A DNA stretch of 64,000 bases from CAZZCU01 sp964652825 (lineage in GTDB: Bacteria > Bdellovibrionota_B > Oligoflexia > Oligoflexales > CAZZCU01), in the NCBI GenBank assembly GCA_964652825.1, contig CAZZCU010000003.1, positions 141,117 to 205,116 of the forward strand, written 5' to 3'. Position numbers and translations under genes: made by a program. Shown piece by piece: positions 44,510 to 53,136 of this stretch. Numbering within the stretch: position 1 is the stretch's first letter; every line of letters starts with the position of its first letter. The notes beneath the pieces are model-generated. The model ran no database searches, was not told the origin of the DNA, and worked only from the letters and a program-made list of their open reading frames with translations.

Positions 44510-45129
44510 TGCAGAACCTTTAATTCGACCAGTCGTTTACGCAAATCTTCTGGTGAGGTGAAGGTGATTCCTTCCATACCGAACTCCCTGGCCGCGGCAA
44601 TGTTGCGTGGTAGATCGTCAACAAAGATAGCGGTTTCCGGCTTAACTGCAAACTTAGCAATTAAATGCTGATAGATTCTTGGGTCAGGCTTAATGATACC
44701 GATTTGTCCCGAGATGACCAGTCCGTCAAACCAGTTGAGAAAATCATAGCGTGCGCGGGTCGGCTGAAATTTCTCATCGGACCAATTGCTTAGCGCATAG
44801 CATGGTGTGCCCTGGTCTTTTAACGCTTTAAAGATAGCAACTGTCTCATCGATTGGTCCGCTGATCATCTCCGACCAGCGGCTATCGTATGCATGAATAT
44901 ATTCGGCATACTTTGGATACTGTTCGCTTAATGCGGCGACGGCAGTCGCAAAATTCATCCCGGCATCGAGCGTTGAATTCCAGGTCATTGTACAGATGTT
45001 GCTGAGAAACCACTCCATCTCAGCTTCATCCGCAAACATTTTGCGGTAGAGATAACGTGGATTCCAATCAATCAAGACGTTGCCGAGATCAAAAATGACA
45101 TTGCGATTGTGAGATGAGGTGTGCGTCAT
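44506..45129 (-). CDS. HAD-superfamily phosphatase (HAD-IA, YihX-like)
   Basis: From ATG 45127-45129, two bases after the exonuclease stop, the protein is 207 residues. HAD motifs are IFDLGNVLIDW (nucleophile Asp, but the usual second Asp of DxD is Gly as in some YihX-type proteins), YALSNWSDEKF (motif II), GIIKPDPRIY (motif III Lys) and FVDDLPRNI (motif IV). It belongs with YihX-like alpha-D-glucose-1-phosphate phosphatases; the substrate is inferred loosely. An in-frame start six codons upstream is possible but overlaps xthA. Confidence 0.82.
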   Translation of the reverse strand: MTHTSSHNRNVIFDLGNVLIDWNPRYLYRKMFADEAEMEWFLSNICTMTWNSTLDAGMNFATAVAALSEQYPKYAEYIHAYDSRWSEMISGPIDETVAIFKALKDQGTPCYALSNWSDEKFQPTRARYDFLNWFDGLVISGQIGIIKPDPRIYQHLIAKFAVKPETAIFVDDLPRNIAAAREFGMEGITFTSPEDLRKRLVELKVLQ

Positions 45130-45131
45130 GG

Positions 45132-45905
45132 TCAGCCGAGCTTCCAATTGTAGTCGATGGTCAGTGGAGCATGGTCAGAAAACTTAATGTTCCGAAAAAC
45201 CTCGACATGCTTAATCCGAGAACTCAGGCCTTTTGAGACAATATGATAGTCAATGCGCCAACCGACGTTTTTTTCGTAGGCGCGGCCGCGGTTGGACCAC
45301 CAAGTGTATTGATCCGGCTCTTTATTGATGACACGAAACGCATCGATGTAGCCGAGCTCATCAAAGACAAAGTCGAGCCATTGACGTTCTTCGGGGAGGA
45401 AGCCGGAATTTTTCTGATTGGATCTCCAGTTTTTCAGATCGATTTCCTTATGGGCAATGTTGATATCGCCGCAGATGATAAACTCGCGTTTTTGGCGCTT
45501 GAATTTGCGCAACAGCCCGGAAAAATGCTCCAAAAATTTCATTTTTAGTTTTTGCCGATCTTCGCTGTGCGAACCCGAAGGAAAATAAACGGAAATAATC
45601 GACAAGTTAGGAAAGTCAGCTCGCACAAAGCGACCTTCATCGTCCATATCCGCCCAACCCATGCTGTAGCTGACTTTTGTGGGCTTGCGTTTTGTATATA
45701 GGGCAACGCCGCTGTAGCCAGGGCGTTTAGCGAGATTAAAGTAACGATGATAGCCATGCAGACAAGCGGGTGCCGGGAGTTGCTCCTGGAGAATCCGCAT
45801 CTCCTGCAGGCAGATGATGTCAGGATCTTCCTTCTCCACCCAACCGCAAAAGCCTTTGTTGGTTGCCGATCTGATCCCATTGACATTACAGGTTAAAATA
45901 CGCAT
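45132..45905 (-). CDS. xthA: Exodeoxyribonuclease III (AP endonuclease)
   Basis: ExoIII removes AP sites and 3'-blocking groups in base excision repair. The 257-residue protein has the signature blocks: MRILTCNVNGIRSA at the start, DIICLQEMRI with the metal-binding Glu (about 37), SVYFPSG, CGDINIAHKEIDL with Asp/Asn and KFSDHAPLTIDY with the catalytic Asp-His. Length is typical of the short exoIII/ExoA class. It heads a compact operon with a HAD phosphatase and arfB and is divergent from an OmpR-type regulator. Confidence 0.94.
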   Translation of the reverse strand: MRILTCNVNGIRSATNKGFCGWVEKEDPDIICLQEMRILQEQLPAPACLHGYHRYFNLAKRPGYSGVALYTKRKPTKVSYSMGWADMDDEGRFVRADFPNLSIISVYFPSGSHSEDRQKLKMKFLEHFSGLLRKFKRQKREFIICGDINIAHKEIDLKNWRSNQKNSGFLPEERQWLDFVFDELGYIDAFRVINKEPDQYTWWSNRGRAYEKNVGWRIDYHIVSKGLSSRIKHVEVFRNIKFSDHAPLTIDYNWKLG

Positions 45906-46006
45906 CCACGGCGGATACCATAGCCATGCTTCGGGATAAAGAGATTTTTCTCATCACTCACACTCTTCTCATTGTGTCTTAATTATATTAGTATCCGGCC
46001 AGCCAA

Positions 46007-46025
46007 TTAACATTGGCTTAACATT
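46007..46025 (+). promoter_or_regulatory. Tandem repeat operator candidate before the two-component operon
   Basis: TTAACATT occurs twice (46007-46014 and 46018-46025), offset by exactly 11 bases, or one helical turn. It lies 25 bases before the regulator start codon. OmpR-type regulators such as PmrA and QseB bind direct half-sites with 11-base period, for example CTTAA-N6-TTAA-like boxes. Autoregulation is the simplest reading. Confidence 0.5.
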
Positions 46026-46049
46026 CACATAGTTTCTATGAGGTTAACT

Positions 46050-46793
46050 ATGAGGATTTTAGTAGTAGAAGACGATACCGCGTTGAATCATCTCTTAGCT
46101 CGTACCTTACGCGAAGAATCATACGCTGTTGATACTGCCACCGACGGACAAGAAGGCGAATGGCTTGCGTTTGAAAATCCGTACGACTTAATCGTGTTGG
46201 ATCTCATGTTGCCAGTTAAAGACGGTATTCAAGTTCTGAAAAGCTTGCGTGCTGGTGGCGTCACGACGCCCGTTCTGATTCTGACAGCTAAAGATTCCAA
46301 AGAAGAAATTGTGCAGGGATTGGATGCTGGTGCTGACGATTATCTTACCAAGCCGTTCAGCATTGATGAGTTACTGGCACGTGCAAGAGTGTTGTTCCGT
46401 AGGCCGCCAGTAGTTGCTCACGCTGTTCTCACTGCCGGTCCGCTAAGTATCGATCCGGCGCGCAAAGAAGCGACGTTCTCGAATAATCGTTTGGACTTGA
46501 CGACCAAAGAATACGCTCTCTTAGAGTACTTTGTTCGTAATAGCGGCACGGTTCTTAGTCGTACGCAGTTGTCCGAACATGTTTGGGACATGAACTTCGA
46601 GCCCGCGTCAAACGTGGTTGATGTGTATGTGGGTTACTTGCGTAATAAAATCGATAGGGCCTTCAACACCAACTTGATCAAAACGGTACGTGGCTTCGGT
46701 TATATGCTTGATGCGGACGACCAAGCGACGGATCACTCGAAATTGGGTACTGGTGGTAAGAAAAGGGACGAAAACTCGGCACATGTTTCTTGA
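46050..46793 (+). CDS. OmpR/PhoB-family response regulator
   Basis: The second ATG (46050) is chosen because AGG sits at proper distance and the protein then begins MRILVVEDD; an ATG at 46038 would add four residues. The protein is 247 residues. The receiver domain has EDD acid pocket, phospho-acceptor Asp in LIVLDLMLPVKDG (about 51) and Lys in LTKPFSIDELLARA. The winged helix has LDLTTKEYALLEYFVRNSG and VDVYVGYLRNKIDRAF followed by VRGFGYML. A polar tail of about 27 residues follows the DNA-binding domain. It overlaps the sensor kinase gene by 11 bases. Confidence 0.92.
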   Translation: MRILVVEDDTALNHLLARTLREESYAVDTATDGQEGEWLAFENPYDLIVLDLMLPVKDGIQVLKSLRAGGVTTPVLILTAKDSKEEIVQGLDAGADDYLTKPFSIDELLARARVLFRRPPVVAHAVLTAGPLSIDPARKEATFSNNRLDLTTKEYALLEYFVRNSGTVLSRTQLSEHVWDMNFEPASNVVDVYVGYLRNKIDRAFNTNLIKTVRGFGYMLDADDQATDHSKLGTGGKKRDENSAHVS

Positions 46794-47815
46794 TCGTATC
46801 CCCATACGTTTTCGCTTAGCTTTGGGCCATGCCTTAGGCATGGCCCTCTTATTTCTTGCGATTGGTTTTGGGATTTTTCGTTTGGTTGAAGTTCAACTTT
46901 ACGAATCCGTCGATGCCGCTTTAATCACTTCGGCTCAATCTATTCGCGATGCGCGTTTCGTGCGCGGTTTTAATTCGCCGTTGATGCAACAATTCCTGGA
47001 TGCGTTTGTTAACGAAAACGAAAAAAGCATTCGTCCGTATGCGCAACTAGTCGATTTTTCCGGGCGCATCAGTGCACGTTCCACCAATATGCGCATTACC
47101 CTGCCGGTGACACCGCTGGCAATTGCCCGTGCCGAAAAGGGTCTGGCCACTATCGAAACAATGACGCGCAAAGGTTCTGCGACTCTGCGGCAAATTACTT
47201 TGCCGGTGATGACTCGCGGCCGTTTTGCCGGTGAGTTAGTGCAAGTCGGAACATCGTTGGCTGCGACTCAACATACCCTGCGTGGCATTAGCATTATGTT
47301 GTGGAGTGCTTTACCAGTTGGTTTGTGCTTGTCAATTTTGTTTGGTTATTATCTGACCAGACGTTCCTTATTTCCTGTGGTTAAAATCAGTCGCGCGGCT
47401 GCCAAGCTTGGTGTTGATGATTTGAATCTGCGCCTGCCTTTGCCGCGCGCTGATGATGAGCTCAGGAAATTGACGGCGACTTTCAATGGCATGTTGGATC
47501 GTTTGCAGGATGCTTTCTCACGTTTGCGACGTTTTGCAGGTGATGTCTCGCATGAATTGCGTACGCCGTTGGCTGTGTTGCGGGGTGAGGCGGAATTGGC
47601 GTTGCGTCGTGAGCGCAAGCCCGAAGAATACCGCGCAGCTTTGACGACTATCGCCGCTGAAGCCAATAATATGACCAAGATGGTTGAGGAGTTGTTGTTA
47701 TTGGCTCGCGCGCAAAGTAAAGCCGTGGCGTTTGTGCCAGAAACCGTGCTGTTACATAAGTTTCTCGATAAAATTTTGCAGTCGTTGCAGTTTGAGGCTG
47801 ATGCCAAGAGCGCCA
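46783..47815 (+). CDS. Sensor histidine kinase, truncated by an assembly gap
   Basis: ATG 46783 is inside the end of the regulator gene. The visible 344 residues show TM1 (about 9-31, LALGHALGMALLFLAIG), a periplasmic sensor of about 130 residues, TM2 (about 172-190), a HAMP region (RRSLFPVVKISRAAAKLG) and a DHp with FAGDVSHELRTPLAVLRGEA and the phospho-accepting His. The frame runs into the N block, so the ATPase domain is not seen. The true gap length is unknown. This is a typical OmpR-class partner for the adjacent regulator; the signal is unknown. Confidence 0.9.
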
Positions 47816-47915
47816 NNNNNNNNNNNNNNNNNNNNNNNNNNNNNNNNNNNNNNNNNNNNNNNNNNNNNNNNNNNNNNNNNNNNNNNNNNNNNNNNNNNNN
47901 NNNNNNNNNNNNNNN
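47816..47915. other. Assembly gap (100 N)
   Basis: Exactly 100 N bases separate the sensor kinase DHp region from the YihY C-terminus. A round 100 usually marks a scaffold join of unknown size, so the missing kinase ATPase domain (normally more than 300 bases) shows that more sequence is absent than drawn. Confidence 0.95.
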
Positions 47916-47918
47916 CGT

Positions 47919-49268
47919 CTAATTCTGAGGCGCCAGCTGTAACTTATCCAGCACCGCAGCCAAACTAATTTGTTTATTTGATGCTCGATGGACAAGATGC
48001 GCATCAAGACTGCTTTGCAGATCCAGCGGCAATTCATGGCGCCAGGTTTGGAGCCATTGACGTGCATCATCAGTCATTGCTGCCAACAAATTGTCGGTCG
48101 TTAATGACTCGCCGGAAAATGCCGGATAGAGGCGGCCGGTGGTGACATTGTGATGTTGGTCCATATCATCAGCTTGTGCGAGAATCACGTAACCTCGTTC
48201 CAATAAAAAATCAGCGGCTTCATGAATCCAATGCGGCGGCATATTCAGGAGATCGGCAATTTCATTGCCGCTTGTGCCTTTGCCCTCGCTGCGTCGATGC
48301 TGATAAAGTACGATCAACATCACGAGATAAGGAACGAGGCTTTGGATTTCGTGATCACGAAGTTTTTCATGTGGTGTGAGTTCGCGTATCGTTTCTTCGT
48401 CGTCATCAGGTAAATGGAAACCCTGCTGCGCGCGCCATGACAATAGCGCCCCAAACAAGATGATCAGCCAGACAATATAAAGCCACATCAAAAATAACGG
48501 CAAAGCTGCCAGGGCGCCGTAAATTGCCTGGTAACTAGTAAATTGCGTGGCGAATGTCGCATAGAACTTGCTGGCGATGTTGAACAAAATCAGCGCTGGT
48601 ATGGCGCCAAATGCCGCCTGACGGGTGCTGACAAAACAATTCGGTACGATTTTATATAAAAGGAAAAAGAAAAAGGCGCTGGCGATCCATGGCAAGGCTT
48701 TGGAGAAGAAGCCACGTTGTACGGCAATGATCTCGCCGAAATTAATGAAATTTTGGATTTGCGAGCCGGCAAGTAATCCGAAAACAAGGGCTAACAAAAA
48801 AGTGCCTAGCGTCAGAAAAGTCCAAAAATAAATAAAGCGCGTGATGATGTTGCGTTCTTTATTCACCAACCAGATTTTATTCAGGGCGAGTTCAATTTGT
48901 CGCAGCAACAATATCAACGACACCATCAAGCCAACTAAACCACTCAAGCCGATTTTGGTCATGTCGAGATTGCCGAGAAAGCCTTCGATATAACGCATGG
49001 CTTGCTCGCCGGTTCCGGCAGCCAGGTTGCCAAGAATAAAATCCCGTACTTTTATTAAAATACCGCTGTCACTACCAAGCAACGGGCTAAAAAGCGAAAC
49101 GAGAGCAAAGATAGCGGCCAGTGAGGGAATGATGGAAAGCAGCGTGACGTAAGCCATGGCGCTGGCATGTTTGAAAACATCCGCGCGTGACATATCGTTA
49201 ATTAAGATCAAGCCGATACGAAGGGGTTTTCGTAAAAGAGCAGGAGTTTTAAGCGGCCACTTGATCAA
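47919..49268 (-). CDS. YihY/BrkB-family inner-membrane protein
   Basis: This 449-residue protein has the YihY fold of six membrane helices in the first 290 residues. Examples are MAYVTLLSIIPSLAAIFALV near 38-57, LSGLVGLMVSLILLL, FIYFWTFLTLGTFLLALVFG and LPLFLMWLYIVWLIILFGAL. A cytoplasmic winged-helix-like extension of about 150 residues (EIADLLNMPPHWIHEAADFL) follows. Family function is unsettled; older RNase BN labels are incorrect and some members are linked to transport or virulence. Its start overlaps the end of the RdgC-like gene by four bases. Confidence 0.9.
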   Translation of the reverse strand: MIKWPLKTPALLRKPLRIGLILINDMSRADVFKHASAMAYVTLLSIIPSLAAIFALVSLFSPLLGSDSGILIKVRDFILGNLAAGTGEQAMRYIEGFLGNLDMTKIGLSGLVGLMVSLILLLRQIELALNKIWLVNKERNIITRFIYFWTFLTLGTFLLALVFGLLAGSQIQNFINFGEIIAVQRGFFSKALPWIASAFFFFLLYKIVPNCFVSTRQAAFGAIPALILFNIASKFYATFATQFTSYQAIYGALAALPLFLMWLYIVWLIILFGALLSWRAQQGFHLPDDDEETIRELTPHEKLRDHEIQSLVPYLVMLIVLYQHRRSEGKGTSGNEIADLLNMPPHWIHEAADFLLERGYVILAQADDMDQHHNVTTGRLYPAFSGESLTTDNLLAAMTDDARQWLQTWRHELPLDLQSSLDAHLVHRASNKQISLAAVLDKLQLAPQN

Positions 49269-49870
49269 TGTACTACTTTATCTTGCTTGGATCCGGCGCG
49301 GCGACCAACCCAGTCGCGCATCTGATTAAGCGTATCATTTTCCCAAGTAGTGGCAATCCTGCAGTCAAGGAAACGGCGGAATAATTCATCAAGAAACTCT
49401 TGGAAAAGCTCTACTTGCCGCAAACGTGCTTCGGCAAAGGATTCCGGATCAAGGCCTTTCATGTCTTCGCTGGTCGGCATGATCAGACCTTTGGGAGCCA
49501 AATCAGTACGCTCCAGTGTACAGCGGTATTCACCAAGAGGTTCAATGCGTACCCCTAAGCGAAGTTCTTTAACTTCTTTGCCGGCGCGTAAGCCAAAGCT
49601 TGCTTCTGGTGAACGACTGGGGTCACCGCCTTTAAGAATTTGTGTGTGACTTTGTCCGGAGGCGGCGTCGAGAATAATGCGATCGTCGACCCATATCGTC
49701 GTCTTGATATTTTTCTTGTTGATAGTGCGGGAGTTGAAGGTGATTTCCGGTGTGGTTTCGGCGGTCCACCAAACCCAGGCTAAAAACTCGCGGCCCAGAA
49801 AGTTTTTGGCGCGCGACATGGTGGCAAGGTTATCCACATATGTAGAGTTGATATCTGTATGTTTTGGCAT
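49265..49870 (-). CDS. RdgC-like (C-terminal domain) protein, putative nucleoid-associated factor
   Basis: From ATG 49868-49870 the protein is 201 residues; CAGGAG lies 12 bases upstream, so the start is likely but not certain. The pattern NFLGREFLAWVWW, then acidic-hydrophobic strands, LKGGDPSRSPEASFGLRAGK, KELRLGVRIEPLGEYRCTLE, GLIMPT and LFRRFLDCRIATTW resembles the ~200-residue proteins of delta-type bacteria annotated as RdgC-related. RdgC of gammaproteobacteria is a ring-shaped dsDNA-binding protein that restrains RecA. The ring-forming N-terminal half seems missing here. It is coupled to yihY by a four-base overlap. Confidence 0.5.
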   Translation of the reverse strand: MPKHTDINSTYVDNLATMSRAKNFLGREFLAWVWWTAETTPEITFNSRTINKKNIKTTIWVDDRIILDAASGQSHTQILKGGDPSRSPEASFGLRAGKEVKELRLGVRIEPLGEYRCTLERTDLAPKGLIMPTSEDMKGLDPESFAEARLRQVELFQEFLDELFRRFLDCRIATTWENDTLNQMRDWVGRRAGSKQDKVVH

Positions 49871-49907
49871 TTTTGCAATTATCTCCTGAGGTTGGCATGT
49901 GGGCGCA

Positions 49908-49925
49908 CCTGTGGATATCCTGTGG
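49908..49925 (-). promoter_or_regulatory. CCTGTGG direct repeat with 11-base period
   Basis: CCTGTGG occurs at 49908-49914 and 49919-49925, one helical turn apart, about 40 bases upstream of the RdgC-like start codon. This suggests a protein-binding site. The central ATATCCACA (minus strand) also matches a DnaA box in eight of nine positions. Confidence 0.3.
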
Positions 49926-50125
49926 GCTACATGCGGATATGCTGTGCTCACAAGGCTATGCGAAGCCTGATTTTAAGTTCAGAAGACCGTTTCACGCCAG
50001 CGCCTCAAGAGCTGAGGTTTACAACCGCCACATTCATGGTCTGTTCCGAAATGAAGAACTCATTCTGAGGGTGCTGTTGCAAATTGTCAAGATAGGGGAG
50101 AAAAAAAATTAAGAACTGATTAATT

Positions 50126-50153
50126 TTGCATCAGCGCCGATTTTCTATATTAA
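50126..50153 (+). promoter_or_regulatory. Weak promoter candidate for the TPR-prmA operon
   Basis: TTGCAT (50126-50131), a 16-base spacer and TATTAA (50148-50153) lie in the A/T-rich region 67 bases before the TPR gene start. Each box is only a partial match. Confidence 0.3.
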
Positions 50154-50220
50154 TACCTTCATTTGAAACAAGTCAGGAAATTTGAAAAAATAGAATAAAT
50201 AATTTAAGGATTTACCTTTT

Positions 50221-52164
50221 TTGTCTGATCCCGATGACCCCAAGAATCAGCCGCCACCATTGACGCTGTCGTTAGACGGCGAGCCACCGTCTGTGAATAA
50301 GGATAAGGTATTGCCGCCTGAGCAAACACCGGTGGATGAAAATGCGGAAGCAAAACCAGAAACAGAGAATTTGGATAATTTAATTTCCGCGGCCTTCTCC
50401 GATATTCTCGCCAACGCACCTAAACAAAAACCCCAAGATGTATTGCGCTACAATCCCGGTAACAATAGTCATGCGGGTCTATTTAGTGTCGGCGTTGATC
50501 AGCAGGATGCTGGTGACATAGAAGCATCGATGCAAGGCAAGCCGCTGATGATTGGGAATGTTGACCTGCAGGACTATCTCAATCCGTGGCGTATTCTTAC
50601 CGCGCTTGGCGTATTTTTCTTTCTGACATTCACGGTTCTTTACTTGCATCCGCCGGTTTGGTTCAAGCCGATTCGCACACAGATTCAGCAAGGTTTAGTT
50701 GCTTTGCGTCAGGCGGCGAGCGGCAAGATCACCGTCACTCAAGCTCTTGAAGAAGTGAAGCAGTCGTTCGCGAAATTACCCACCAACAATAATATGGTTG
50801 TGGCTGAAAACCTTGCTGGTAAAGACAGGGAGAAAGCCGCTGTCGGCCCGGGTGCATGTCAGTTGCGCATTGCGGCACTCTTGCAACAAACTAATGCGGG
50901 CAAAGTCGCGGTGGCCGACGCTTTGTCAGCGGCACAATGTTATTTGGTTCTGGATGATCCTCAGCGAGCCTATGCTTTGGTGCGAACTTTTCATGAGCGT
51001 CTACCGCGTCGTACCAATAGCTCAATGGATCTTGTTGCAGGCATGTCGCCGGAAAATCGTGCGGGTTTTTGGCTGGAGCTGCAAACACTTGCCAGATTGG
51101 GACAGTATGAAGTGCTGGAACAGGTGGTGCGGCCGCTGTGCAGTCAATGGGTGAATTCCGCGGAGTGTGTCGCAAAACTTTATTATTTAAATGCCGCGAA
51201 TCATGTGCCAACTGCGCGCACGGCAATACAAAAAATAAGCTCAGATAAACAGCGGACACTTACCGGTACATCGGCATTGATGCTTGCACTGGTTAGTGGC
51301 GAGGTGGCGGATAAAGCCGGTGACTATGCGGGAGCGGCAAAATACTTTAGTGATGGACGGCGTTTGGCAGCCAACGAATCGATTTTTTACCGCAAAGCGC
51401 TATTGGAGGCGCATGCCTATGCTGCATCTCGTCACGAAAACATCGCCGATCTGGCTAAGGTGCAGCAACAGTCATCGGCAATGCTTGCTGAAGAGGGGCG
51501 AGTAGCAAGAACGAAAATCCTTCTCGTTGCTGCCATGCACAGCAAGAGTGCTGGCGATGTGTTGAAAAATATTCTGGCACGTAATGATATGAATATGCGT
51601 TTGCGCGGCGATAACCGGTTGTTGGGAATATTGGGTGAAACCGCAGTTCGACGTAATCAGGCGCCGGCGTTTGTTAAATACGCGCAAGCTAATACTGATC
51701 ACTTNNNNNNNNNNNNNNNNNNNNNNNNNNNNNNNNNNNNNNNNNNNNNNNNNNNNNNNNNNNNNNNNNNNNNNNNNNNNNNNNNNNNNNNNNNNNNNNN
51801 NNNNGCTTTTGCGGAAGTTGCTGGCAAAAACGGTGATTTTACCAAGCAGCGGGCTGCTCTTGATAAAGCCAAAAGCGTTGCTGTTGGTGATATGGCGCAG
51901 TTTTGGCTGAAAATCGGTGAGATTAAATGGCACTTGGCAAAAGGTTCTGTTAATCAGGCTTTGGCGGCGAGCAATCATTTATCACCGTCCGAAAAAGAAA
52001 CTGTCGTCGCACAGACGTTGAGAATCTCCATACTGCGTGAGCTACGACAAGGCGGGGAAGCACAAGAAATTGAGCAAAAACTTGATGTACAACGTAAAAG
52101 TGTTGACTACGCGAGATCCAAAGAAATCAAAAGCAACCCGCTTGGGCCGCTTGCTCTCCTTTAG
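50221..52164 (+). CDS. Single-pass membrane TPR protein (contains an assembly gap)
   Basis: A TTG start (50221) preceded by AAGGA gives about 647 codons including 100 N. Residues 1-115 are Pro/Glu/Asn-rich and probably cytoplasmic. One membrane helix lies near 120-140 (ILTALGVFFFLTFTVLYL). The rest is helical with TPR-like units, such as LVSGEVADKAGDYAGAAKYF and FAEVAGKNGDFTKQRAALDK, presumably periplasmic. The frame happens to stay open across the gap, but the gap length is arbitrary, so true continuity is not proven; the parts are 50221-51704 and 51805-52164. It resembles large TPR scaffold proteins of delta-type bacteria. prmA follows 18 bases later. Confidence 0.7.
   Translation: MSDPDDPKNQPPPLTLSLDGEPPSVNKDKVLPPEQTPVDENAEAKPETENLDNLISAAFSDILANAPKQKPQDVLRYNPGNNSHAGLFSVGVDQQDAGDIEASMQGKPLMIGNVDLQDYLNPWRILTALGVFFFLTFTVLYLHPPVWFKPIRTQIQQGLVALRQAASGKITVTQALEEVKQSFAKLPTNNNMVVAENLAGKDREKAAVGPGACQLRIAALLQQTNAGKVAVADALSAAQCYLVLDDPQRAYALVRTFHERLPRRTNSSMDLVAGMSPENRAGFWLELQTLARLGQYEVLEQVVRPLCSQWVNSAECVAKLYYLNAANHVPTARTAIQKISSDKQRTLTGTSALMLALVSGEVADKAGDYAGAAKYFSDGRRLAANESIFYRKALLEAHAYAASRHENIADLAKVQQQSSAMLAEEGRVARTKILLVAAMHSKSAGDVLKNILARNDMNMRLRGDNRLLGILGETAVRRNQAPAFVKYAQANTDHXXXXXXXXXXXXXXXXXXXXXXXXXXXXXXXXXXAFAEVAGKNGDFTKQRAALDKAKSVAVGDMAQFWLKIGEIKWHLAKGSVNQALAASNHLSPSEKETVVAQTLRISILRELRQGGEAQEIEQKLDVQRKSVDYARSKEIKSNPLGPLALL
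51705..51804. other. Assembly gap (100 N)
   Basis: A 100-N block lies inside the TPR membrane protein gene. The real number of missing codons, and whether one or two genes are involved, cannot be read. Confidence 0.95.
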
Positions 52165-52182
52165 CCCGGGAGGAGCGTCGTC

Positions 52183-53136
52183 GTGCATCCACAGCTAACC
52201 TACGAACTACGTATTACGCTTAAATCGCAATCCGACCAAAGACAGATGCGTGCCATCAAAGAACGGGTTTTTGCGGTGTTGCGTCGTGAAGGCGTTGATT
52301 CGTTTGTCGAGGGTGCCGTGGACGCGCTGGATCTGGATTTTGAGTATGGCCTGCCGCAGGATGATCAGTTTGAGCAACATGGTGGCGCGAATAGTCCCAT
52401 CAGCGTCTATAAATATAGCTTGGAACTCCTAGAGGATCTGCAAGTCAAGCTTCGTGATGAGTTGGCGGAAAGTCTGGAGCTCGAAATATTTTCCTCCTCC
52501 ACCCAGGTGTGGATGGATGGGTGGAAAGAAAGTTTTAAACCGATTGCCACCAAAAATTTTTATGTTTATCCGCCGTGGGAAAATACGGCTGACATGGGGC
52601 AGCGATTGCCGGTTGTGATTGAGCCGGGCATGGCGTTCGGTACTGGTCAGCATGCAACCACGCAGCTGTGTTTGGAGATGTTTGAAGCGATTCATGCCGC
52701 TGGCGGATTGGCGCCGAACTCGCGTGTGTTGGATGTCGGTACGGGTACTGGAATTTTGGCGATTGCGGCTGTCAAGTTAGCCGCCTCCGCAGTGGTGGCG
52801 ACAGATATTGACGTGGACGCGATCATGGCAGCTAAAGCAAACGCTGCTGCGAATGGTGTTGTAATGGAGTTTCTGTCGACATCGTTGCCAGGCGATCCCA
52901 AGCTTGGTCAAAAAAAGTTTGATCTGATTTTTGCCAATATTTTGTTTGTGGTGTTGGCCAGAATGGTTGCTGATTTGGCGCTTTTTTTGCGTCCGGGCGG
53001 GCATTTACTGTTGTCGGGGTTGCTCGAAGAAGATGCTGAGCAGATGTTGAGTATTTGTCAACAAAGCGGCCTGCGTGCAAGCGGTCAGCGGGCCCGTGAT
53101 GGTTGGTTATGTTTGCATGTGCGGAGCGGCGAATGA
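52183..53136 (+). CDS. prmA: Ribosomal protein L11 methyltransferase PrmA
   Basis: PrmA trimethylates L11, whose gene rplK is also in this window. The protein is 317 residues from a GTG start with GGAGG upstream. An N-terminal substrate domain (about 1-125) includes WMDGWKESFKPIATKNFYVY. The methyltransferase domain has PGMAFGTGQHATTQLCLEMF and the SAM motif DVGTGTGILAIAAVKL (about 187-202), then IFANILFVVLARM (post-I NPP-like region). The stop overlaps the rsmE start as ATGA, so the two genes are translationally coupled. Confidence 0.93.
   Translation: MHPQLTYELRITLKSQSDQRQMRAIKERVFAVLRREGVDSFVEGAVDALDLDFEYGLPQDDQFEQHGGANSPISVYKYSLELLEDLQVKLRDELAESLELEIFSSSTQVWMDGWKESFKPIATKNFYVYPPWENTADMGQRLPVVIEPGMAFGTGQHATTQLCLEMFEAIHAAGGLAPNSRVLDVGTGTGILAIAAVKLAASAVVATDIDVDAIMAAKANAAANGVVMEFLSTSLPGDPKLGQKKFDLIFANILFVVLARMVADLALFLRPGGHLLLSGLLEEDAEQMLSICQQSGLRASGQRARDGWLCLHVRSGE

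Larger units (their letters stand above)
49871..50220. other. Divergent 350-base intergenic region
   Basis: This gap separates the RdgC-like gene (minus) and the TPR gene (plus). It holds a CCTGTGG direct repeat near the minus gene, an A/T-rich stretch from about 50100 to 50216 and a weak plus-strand promoter candidate. I see no credible gene or RNA structure in it. Confidence 0.6.

Noticed and set aside
49830..49918. Two DnaA-box-like nonamers (TTATCCACA at 49830-49838, and an 8/9 match at 49910-49918) beside an A/T-rich region, as a possible replication origin.
   Set aside because: One perfect and one imperfect box are expected by chance in 64 kb. One lies inside a coding region, and no dnaA, dnaN, gidA or parAB gene is nearby.
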